This document shows, piece by piece, positions 58,084 to 64,000 of a DNA stretch of 64,000 bases (position 1 is the stretch's first letter; each line of letters opens with the position of its first letter). This DNA is from Lachnospiraceae bacterium MD308 (GTDB taxonomy: Bacteria > Bacillota > Clostridia > Lachnospirales > Lachnospiraceae): contig KE159796.1 in NCBI GenBank assembly GCA_000403475.2, forward strand, positions 529,736-593,735, in the 5' to 3' direction. The notes below the pieces were generated by a model. It ran no database searches. It had not been told where the DNA came from and worked only from the letters and a program-made list of their open reading frames with translations. Both the position numbers and the translations under genes were made by a program.

Positions 58084-59328
58084 CTATAAATCTGCAAAGG
58101 GTTCTTTGCTGTTTCCGCATAATCCTTCCCAGGCAATCTCGCGGTAACGGTCAGGGTCGGTGTCGCCCTCGGAGGATACGAGAAGAACTTCGGAATGCTC
58201 ATCAAGCTTTAATGCTTCTTTCAGTTCTTTGTATTCCCCTTTTGTCATCAATGCGTGCAGAAGCCCCATAGTTACGGAGCCGGACTCGCCGGATATCACC
58301 TGCTCATCCCCCTTGATCGGTGCGCCGTAGATGCGGGTGCCATTCGCGCTCACCCAGTCCGGGCAGGAGATGAAAGCATCTGCGTGATTTCTCAAGATAT
58401 CCCAGGATACGGTGTTGGCTTCCCCGCAGGCAAGACCGGCCATGATGGTAAGCATATCGCCGGTTACATCTACACGCTTGCCGTCTGCCTGCACGGCAGA
58501 GCGGTAAAGACAATCGGCAGCTTTGGCTTCCACCACCGCCATCACCGGCGGGTTATCTTTAAACCGGTTGGCAAAATATCCGATCACCGCGCCTGCCAGG
58601 GAGCCTACGCCTGCCTGAATAAAGATGTGGGTAGGGCGGCAGCCGTCCTCTTCAAGCTGTCTGTCGGCCTCGGTGGCCAGAGTTCCGTAGCCCTGCATAA
58701 TCCAGGTGGGTATCTCTTCGTAGCCTTCCCAGGCGGTATCTTGTACCATGATTCCCCGGTAAGTGTTTTTCGCTTCTTTGGCTGCCAGCCTTACGCAGTC
58801 GTCGTAGTTTAAGTCCTCAATGGTAACTTCGGCATTCTCTTTTGCGATATTTTGAAGGCGGGTCTGTGTGGTGCCTTTGGGCATCCGGACAACGCATTTT
58901 TGTCCGAGCTTGTTGGCGGCCCAGGCAACTCCTCGGCCGTGGTTTCCGTCGGTGGCAGTAAAGAAGGTGGCCTGCCCGAACTCTTCTCTTAGCTCGTCGG
59001 AAGTAAGGACGTTGTAGGGAACCTCGCTTACTTCCTTTCCCAGTTCTTTTGCGATATGCCTTGCGATGGCGTAGGAGCCTCCAAGTACTTTGAAAGCATT
59101 GAGGCCGAAGCGGTAGGATTCATCCTTCACGTACACTCGTTTAAGTCCCAGATACTCTGCGAGATGAGAGAGCTTTGTCAGCGGAGTGACAGTGTACTGC
59201 GGGAAGCTTCTGTGAAATTCCCCGGCTTTTTGCATCTCCTCAAGAGACATATTCTTAAGCTCCTTATCATCGCTCTTAGCAATATGGTTGAGGGTCCATT
59301 TGATGTCGGCGTCTGTTGTGTTACCCAT
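58084..59328 (-). CDS. dpaL: Diaminopropionate ammonia-lyase
   Basis: 414 aa, PLP-dependent (ygeX in E. coli). Cleaves 2,3-diaminopropionate to pyruvate and two ammonia. PLP lysine in FGLNAFKVLGGSYA; phosphate-binding glycine loop in QAGVGSLAGAVIGYF; FFTATDGNHGRGVAWAANKL is the substrate/PLP asparagine block. AGGAGGATTTTTATT precedes ATG 59328. It is the second gene after the YheO-like regulator and delivers the carbon product (pyruvate) of the pathway. Confidence 0.95.
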   Translation of the reverse strand: MGNTTDADIKWTLNHIAKSDDKELKNMSLEEMQKAGEFHRSFPQYTVTPLTKLSHLAEYLGLKRVYVKDESYRFGLNAFKVLGGSYAIARHIAKELGKEVSEVPYNVLTSDELREEFGQATFFTATDGNHGRGVAWAANKLGQKCVVRMPKGTTQTRLQNIAKENAEVTIEDLNYDDCVRLAAKEAKNTYRGIMVQDTAWEGYEEIPTWIMQGYGTLATEADRQLEEDGCRPTHIFIQAGVGSLAGAVIGYFANRFKDNPPVMAVVEAKAADCLYRSAVQADGKRVDVTGDMLTIMAGLACGEANTVSWDILRNHADAFISCPDWVSANGTRIYGAPIKGDEQVISGESGSVTMGLLHALMTKGEYKELKEALKLDEHSEVLLVSSEGDTDPDRYREIAWEGLCGNSKEPFADL

Positions 59329-59358
59329 AATAAAAATCCTCCTTTAATAGTGAAACAG

Positions 59359-60006
59359 TTATTTGTTAATGTCGATGTAGCTGTAAAGTGTGTATTTGGA
59401 GATGCCAAAATATTTGGCTACTTTATCTCCGGACTTTGTAATAAGAAAGGCCCCTGCGTCGTTCAAAAAGTTGAATGCTTTAATCTTATCTTCTTTCGTC
59501 ATGAGGGCGACAGGGACGCCTACTAATGCTACGGCCTGCTCGATCAACTGATCTAAAAGCTCGTTGACATCGTGGGTGATGATGCGGGGCGAGCCGGTAT
59601 CACTGCCGGACTCCGGTGCGCTGCAGGCAGTGATCGCGTGGATACTGTTCTCCAATGCAAGCAGATTGGTGATGTCGTAGTTGATGGCAAATATGTAGCG
59701 GGGCTTTGAAGATTCGTCATGTATATAGATTGTGCTGGACTTTAGGATTCGTCCATTCTCTGTCTTGGTGAGATACGAAAGCCGGTCGGTCAAGGGGCCG
59801 TCGGAAGCTTTCAAGGCTTCTAAGACAGCCATGGAAGGTCCATCGCCGATATGGCGCCCGGTTACAGAGCCGTTTTCGATATGGACGATGGAGTTGTCCG
59901 TATTGCCGTTATTAAGGTCGTGGATTACAATCTCACAATTTTCTCCGAACTGTGCGGATAGTCCTGCTGCAATCTGTTTTAATGTTTCTAATCTAATGTC
60001 TGTCAT
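59359..60006 (-). CDS. YheO-like PAS/helix-turn-helix regulator
   Basis: 215 aa. N-terminal PAS_6 (YheO) domain (about 8-115: NCEIVIHDLNNGNTDNSIVH, YIFAINYDITNLL) and a C-terminal DNA-binding motif (about 165-212: NDAGAFLITKSGDKVAKYFG, ISKYTLYSYI). Members such as DauR and DpaR-type proteins control nearby amino-acid or ammonia-lyase genes. AGGAGGGATATT precedes ATG 60006. It is divergent to the permease and probably binds in the 230-bp gap between them, where a 16-bp palindrome is found. Confidence 0.9.
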   Translation of the reverse strand: MTDIRLETLKQIAAGLSAQFGENCEIVIHDLNNGNTDNSIVHIENGSVTGRHIGDGPSMAVLEALKASDGPLTDRLSYLTKTENGRILKSSTIYIHDESSKPRYIFAINYDITNLLALENSIHAITACSAPESGSDTGSPRIITHDVNELLDQLIEQAVALVGVPVALMTKEDKIKAFNFLNDAGAFLITKSGDKVAKYFGISKYTLYSYIDINK

Positions 60007-60093
60007 AATATCCCTCCTACTCAGGGCCTTTTTGGTCTCCCTGATTCTATCATAACAGATATTTTCGAAAAATCAACAAAAAATTTTTAGATA

Positions 60094-60109
60094 ACAAAAA
60101 TATTTTTGT
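60094..60109. promoter_or_regulatory. 16-bp perfect palindrome in the divergent purine-cluster promoter region
   Basis: ACAAAAATATTTTTGT is identical to its reverse complement. It lies 85 bp upstream of the regulator start and directly before the -35 of the permease promoter, a suitable place for an operator controlling both directions. AT-rich composition makes chance occurrence less improbable. Confidence 0.5.
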
Positions 60110-60117
60110 AAAAACGA

Positions 60118-60146
60118 TTGCATATTGTAAAGAATGATGGTAATAT
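60118..60146 (+). promoter_or_regulatory. Promoter of the permease-ssnA-ygfK transcript
   Basis: TTGCAT (60118-60123), 17 bp, TAATAT (60141-60146). The leader is then about 80 nt; no purine riboswitch consensus was found in it. Confidence 0.6.
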
Positions 60147-60235
60147 AAAGGCATGGAAAGCGGTATTTGTGAAATATGCACGATATACATATGCGCAGGA
60201 AACACAGAATATTGCCATATTGCAAGGAGGAGAAG

Positions 60236-61576
60236 ATGAACAGAGAAATAAGAAGAAGTGCAGCAGATGAACTATTCAGGGTTGACGGGAAGCCCTCGAT
60301 GGCTCAGGCGCTTCCACTGGCATTGCAGCATGTGGTGGCGATGATCGTAGGGTGTGTGACTCCGGCAATTATTGTGGCAGGGGTGGCAGGCCTCGGAAGC
60401 CATGATTCTATCGTCCTTATTCAGGCGGCGCTTTTGATGTCGGCGTTGACGACGCTGGTGCAGCTTTATCCGGTGATTAAAAAAGGTTCTGTGTCCATCG
60501 GGTCTGGCCTTCCGGTGATTATGGGAATCAGCTTCGCCTATGTGCCGACGATGCAGGCGATAGCAGGAGATTATGATGTGGCGACGATATTGGGCGCGCA
60601 GATAATCGGCGGTGTGGTGGCGATCCTTGTGGGGATTTTCATTAAGCAGATTCGAAAGTTTTTTCCGCCGCTGATTACGGGAACCGTTGTTTTTGCCATC
60701 GGTCTGTCTTTATACCCGACAGCTATCAATTATATGGCGGGCGGGACATCAAGCGAGACCTATGGCTCTTGGCAGAACTGGCTGGTGGCGCTGATTACTC
60801 TTGTGATCGTAACCGGGCTTAACCATTATGGGAAGGGTATCTGGAAATTATCTTCGATATTGATCGGTATTGTCGCAGGATATATTGTGTCGCTTCTTTT
60901 TGGGATGGTCGATTTTTCGGGCGTGTCCTCGGCGGCTTTGTTTCAGTTCCCGGCACCCCTTCACTTTGGGATTAAGTTCGAGCCGTCTTCCTGTGTGGCG
61001 ATTGGCGTGCTTTTTGCCATCAATGCAATCCAGGCAATCGGTGATTTTTCCGCCACAACGACAGGGGGTCTTGATCGTATGCCCACAGACGAGGAGCTAA
61101 ACGGCGGGATTGTGGCGTATGGTCTCAGCAATATTTTCTGTGCATTTTTTGGCGGACTACCAACTGCCACATACAGCCAGAATGTAGGAATCGTGGCTTC
61201 TACGAAGGTAGTTGCAAAGCGGGTGTTTGGGATGGCGGCAGGTATTCTTTTGGTTGCGGGACTGATCCCGAAGTTTTCCTCCATTCTTACGACCATTCCC
61301 TACTGTGTGCTGGGAGGCGCTACCGTGTCGGTGTTTGCCTCAATCGCAATGACCGGTGTGAAGCTTGTGACAGCGGCTCCTATGAACTTTAGGAATACAA
61401 CGATTGTAGGGTTGGCGATTGCTTTGGGTATGGGAATTACCCAGGCGAATGCAGCGCTGGCTACGTTTCCGGCATGGGTGACGACGATTTTCGGGAAATC
61501 TCCGGTAGTGCTTGCCACTATCACGGCGATTATCCTGAACCTGGTGCTGCCAAAGGAAAAAGAGAAGAATTCATAA
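60236..61576 (+). CDS. Xanthine/uracil-type nucleobase permease (NCS2 family)
   Basis: 446 aa, about 12-14 membrane helices. Start ATG 60236 after AAGGAGGAGAAG. The LALQHVVAMIVGCVTPAIIV N-terminus is typical. The NCS2 motif is readable as VALITLVIVTGLNHYGKGIW, and the substrate-binding helix as AIQAIGDFSATTTGGLDRMP, with FGGLPTATYSQNVGIV following. The family imports xanthine, urate or uracil with protons or sodium. Next to ssnA and ygfK, xanthine or urate is the expected cargo. Confidence 0.92.
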   Translation: MNREIRRSAADELFRVDGKPSMAQALPLALQHVVAMIVGCVTPAIIVAGVAGLGSHDSIVLIQAALLMSALTTLVQLYPVIKKGSVSIGSGLPVIMGISFAYVPTMQAIAGDYDVATILGAQIIGGVVAILVGIFIKQIRKFFPPLITGTVVFAIGLSLYPTAINYMAGGTSSETYGSWQNWLVALITLVIVTGLNHYGKGIWKLSSILIGIVAGYIVSLLFGMVDFSGVSSAALFQFPAPLHFGIKFEPSSCVAIGVLFAINAIQAIGDFSATTTGGLDRMPTDEELNGGIVAYGLSNIFCAFFGGLPTATYSQNVGIVASTKVVAKRVFGMAAGILLVAGLIPKFSSILTTIPYCVLGGATVSVFASIAMTGVKLVTAAPMNFRNTTIVGLAIALGMGITQANAALATFPAWVTTIFGKSPVVLATITAIILNLVLPKEKEKNS

Positions 61577-61583
61577 GGAGGCT

Positions 61584-62921
61584 ATGCAGATGTTAGTAGT
61601 AGGAAACGGAAGATTATTTACACGAGATGCGAATCTTCCATATATAGAGGATGGTGCGGTTGCCATTGACGGTACGAAGATTGCGGCGCTGGGAACCACG
61701 GAGGAGATAAAGAGCAAATATAAGGATGCAGAGTTTATTGATGCGAAGGGCGGCGTGATTATGCCGGCATTTATCAACACCCATGAGCACATCTACAGCG
61801 CTATGGCGAGAGGTCTGAGTATAAAGGGGTATCACCCGAAAGGATTTTTAGATGTGCTTGACGGCCAGTGGTGGACCATCGACCGGAAGCTTACGGCAGA
61901 GCAGATTAAGTACAGCGCTATGGATACGATGATTTCCTGCATAAGGAACGGTGTGACGACGATTTTTGACCACCATGCAAGTTTTGGACAGATTAAGGGG
62001 AGCCTGTTTACCATCGCCGCCGCAGCCAAAGAGCTTGGCGTGCGCGCCTGTCTGTGCTATGAGATTTCCGACCGGGACGGTATGGAGAAAGCGAGAGAGG
62101 CGGTGGCGGAGAATGCGGAGTTTATACGCTATGCCATAAAGGACGATACAGATATGTTAGCAGGCATGATGGGGATGCACACTCAGTTTACCCTTTCCGA
62201 TGAGACGATGGAGCTTGCCGCAGCAAGCAAGCCGGACGGGGTGGGTTATCATATCCATGTGGCGGAAGGCATCGAGGATTTGTATGACTGTCTGAAAAAG
62301 TACGGGAAGCGGATTGTTGACAGGCTGTACGATATGGACATATTGGGAGAAAATACGTTGTTAGGGCACTGCATCTACATCAATCCTCATGAGATGGAGC
62401 TGATTAAAAGTACGGATACTATGGTGGTACATAATCCGGAGTCGAATATGGGCAATGCCTGCGGATGCCCGCCGACGATGGAACTGGTAAGGAGAGGAAT
62501 CTTGACGGGCCTTGGCACAGATGGATACACCCACGATATGACAGAGTCTTACAAGGTGGCAAATGTGCTCCACAAGCATCATTTGTGTGATACGAATGCA
62601 GCGTGGGGCGAGGTGCCGAAGATGCTGTTTGAGAACAACGCGGCGATTGCGAACCGTTATTTTAAAGCCCCTCTTGGGGTATTAAAAGAAGGCGCGGCAG
62701 CAGATGTCATCGTGGCAGACTACAATCCGCCGACACCGATGGACGGGAGCAATTTAAACGGACATATTCTGTTCGGCATGACAGGAAGAGATGTGGTAAC
62801 CACTATCGGAAACGGCAGTGTGCTGATGAAAGACAGGGATGTAAAGGTTGCGGATGTAGATGAAGTTATGGCAAAATGCAGGGAAGAATCTGCAAAGCTT
62901 TGGAAGAGTATAAACGGATAA
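61584..62921 (+). CDS. ssnA: Putative aminohydrolase SsnA
   Basis: 445 aa amidohydrolase-superfamily enzyme. First metal site in IMPAFINTHEHIYSAMARGL (His-x-His), further ligands in GYHIHVAEG (His) and LLGHCIYIN (His), and the late Asp in LTGLGTDGYTHDM. Homologues SsnA act with YgfK in selenium- and purine-associated gene clusters and are predicted to hydrolyse a purine or dihydropyrimidine-like ring or amidine. AGGAGGCTATGCAG precedes ATG 61584 (an alternative ATG is at 61590). Confidence 0.93.
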   Translation: MQMLVVGNGRLFTRDANLPYIEDGAVAIDGTKIAALGTTEEIKSKYKDAEFIDAKGGVIMPAFINTHEHIYSAMARGLSIKGYHPKGFLDVLDGQWWTIDRKLTAEQIKYSAMDTMISCIRNGVTTIFDHHASFGQIKGSLFTIAAAAKELGVRACLCYEISDRDGMEKAREAVAENAEFIRYAIKDDTDMLAGMMGMHTQFTLSDETMELAAASKPDGVGYHIHVAEGIEDLYDCLKKYGKRIVDRLYDMDILGENTLLGHCIYINPHEMELIKSTDTMVVHNPESNMGNACGCPPTMELVRRGILTGLGTDGYTHDMTESYKVANVLHKHHLCDTNAAWGEVPKMLFENNAAIANRYFKAPLGVLKEGAAADVIVADYNPPTPMDGSNLNGHILFGMTGRDVVTTIGNGSVLMKDRDVKVADVDEVMAKCREESAKLWKSING

Positions 62922-62940
62922 CCGACGGAGGAAATAAATT

Positions 62941-64000
62941 ATGAGTGATATTATGACATGTATGCCCTTTTCAAAGCTCCTTGACTGGATAAGGACGGAG
63001 CATAAAAAAAGGGGAAGTGTATTTGGGGCGAGATACCCTTACAGAGCAGATGAAAGAAACGCTCAGAAGATCTTCGGGCGAAGCCTCGAGACGCCGATTG
63101 GACCGGCGGCGGGTCCTAACAGCCAGCTTGCCCAGAATATTGCGGCGGCTTACTACGCCGGGAGCCGGTTCTTTGAGCTTAAGACTGTGCAGGTCATGGA
63201 CGGCGCTGAACTTGCGGCCTGTGTAAATAAGCCTTGCATCAAGGCGGATGATGAGTGCTATAACTGCGAGTGGTCCACAGAGCTTTACGTGCCCCAGGCG
63301 CAGGAGGAGTATATTAAGGCGTGGTTTCTTCTCGCATTTATGGCAAAGGAGTATGGTCTTGGCAGTATGACGGGATTCCAGTTCAACATCAGTGTAGGAT
63401 ATGATTTGGCGGGCATCAAGTCGGAAAAGATCGATACCTTTATCGAGAATATGAAAAATGCAGAGCAGACGGATACGTTCAGAAAATGCAGGGAAATACT
63501 TCTTGCCCATGCGGATGAATTCACTCATGTGACGAGAGAGGATATTGAGAGTATTTCTCCGCAGATATGCAATTCCGCGACGATCTCTACGCTTCACGGC
63601 TGCCCGCCGAAGGAGATTGAGAGTATTGCCGACTATCTGTTGAAAGAGAAGAAGATGCATACCTTTATCAAGTGCAACCCGACGCTTCTGGGATATGAGT
63701 TCGCCAGGGAGACTTTGGATAAGATGGGTTATGATTATATTGCATTTGGAAGATTCCATTTTGAAGATGATCTGCAGTATAAGGATGCGGTTCCTATGCT
63801 TGAGCGGCTGATGAAGCTGTCGGGAGAGCTGGGACTTGAGTTCGGCGTTAAGATAACGAATACCTTCCCGGTGGATGTAAAGGCGGGAGAGCTGCCAAGT
63901 GAGGAGATGTATATGTCCGGGAAATCTCTGTATCCATTGTCAATTGCCCTGGCGGCGAAGCTTGCCAGAGAGTTTTCAGGAAAGCTTCGGATTGCGTATT
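62941..64000 (+). CDS. ygfK: YgfK-type selenate reductase-like flavoprotein (5' part)
   Basis: The first 353 codons are in the window; homologues are about 1000 aa, so roughly two thirds are beyond the edge. The visible part is a dihydroorotate-dehydrogenase-like TIM barrel: GPAAGPNSQLAQNIAAAYYA, GSRFFELKTVQVMDG, SATISTLHGCPPKEIESIAD and GVKITNTFPVD. The iron-sulfur and NAD(P)H/FAD modules would follow. GGAGGAAATAAATT precedes ATG 62941. In uric-acid-degrading gut bacteria YgfK belongs to the required cluster, thought to carry out a reductive step on the purine ring. Confidence 0.93.
   Translation, partial: MSDIMTCMPFSKLLDWIRTEHKKRGSVFGARYPYRADERNAQKIFGRSLETPIGPAAGPNSQLAQNIAAAYYAGSRFFELKTVQVMDGAELAACVNKPCIKADDECYNCEWSTELYVPQAQEEYIKAWFLLAFMAKEYGLGSMTGFQFNISVGYDLAGIKSEKIDTFIENMKNAEQTDTFRKCREILLAHADEFTHVTREDIESISPQICNSATISTLHGCPPKEIESIADYLLKEKKMHTFIKCNPTLLGYEFARETLDKMGYDYIAFGRFHFEDDLQYKDAVPMLERLMKLSGELGLEFGVKITNTFPVDVKAGELPSEEMYMSGKSLYPLSIALAAKLAREFSGKLRIAY

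Noticed and set aside
60147-60235. Purine or xanthine riboswitch in the permease leader
   Set aside because: The leader is short and shows none of the known purine-riboswitch consensus stretches; the palindrome and regulator explain control better.
1-64000. CRISPR arrays, rRNA genes, prophage structural genes, conjugation genes, intact insertion sequences
   Set aside because: None was recognised in either strand; no spaced direct-repeat array or transposase frame is present apart from the TnpV relic.

Overview
The window reads as chromosome of a gut-type anaerobic Firmicute, most likely a Lachnospiraceae member. Evidence: the khpA-rimM-trmD-rplS-lepB-rbgA-rnhB-yraN order, several large hybrid sensor kinases, AGGAGG ribosome sites, QueH, YgeW/YgeY/YgfK/SsnA, and a TnpV relic of the type carried by clostridial transposons.

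Layout. 1-9970: housekeeping block for ribosome and tRNA maturation, secretion, RNase HII, peptidoglycan editing and MscS, with a hybrid histidine kinase lodged between trmD and rplS. 9991-13770: tRNA-Thr(CGT) with its own promoter and terminator, a chemoreceptor with a SigD-like promoter, and two secreted proteins of unknown function. 13932-14041 and 32214-32901: the two halves of one NitT/TauT-type ABC permease gene. Between them, at 14036-32207, lies an 18.2-kb integrative island. Its ends form a near-perfect 23-bp inverted repeat around a TT dinucleotide and share the 6-bp core TAAATA with the host junctions. Joining the halves across the core restores one 265-codon permease frame. The island carries a large serine recombinase next to attR, a small translationally coupled ORF, a decayed TetR/FMN-binding/flavodoxin operon, a TnpV relic, two hybrid sensor kinases, and a LacI-controlled operon (periplasmic binding protein, ATPase, two permeases, two TIM-barrel isomerase-like proteins, one Gfo/Idh oxidoreductase). 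No conjugation or replication genes are visible.

32894-42060: ABC ATPase, queH, asd, ppk1, topB, a hexapeptide-repeat protein, a 3-hydroxyisobutyrate-dehydrogenase-type enzyme and mgsA. 42257-44910: an SGNH/MBOAT acyl-transfer pair behind a promoter whose -35/-10 spacer contains a run of ten G, a strong phase-variation candidate. 45024-51665: a sodium:solute symporter, then a two-component system with short-loop sensor kinase and an adjacent ABC exporter. 51797-54482: an envelope operon (GT2 glycosyltransferase, permuted papain-like enzyme, LPG-synthase-type membrane protein). 54537-64000: divergent purine/uric-acid catabolism cluster (arcC, ygeW, ygeY, dpaL/ygeX and a YheO-like regulator leftward; a xanthine/uracil-type permease, ssnA and ygfK rightward), truncated by the window edge.

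The most unusual items are the island with its readable attachment sites and gene-splitting insertion, the poly-G promoter, and the island's uncharacterised sugar-derivative catabolic operon. All calls rest on reading the sequence; no database search was run.
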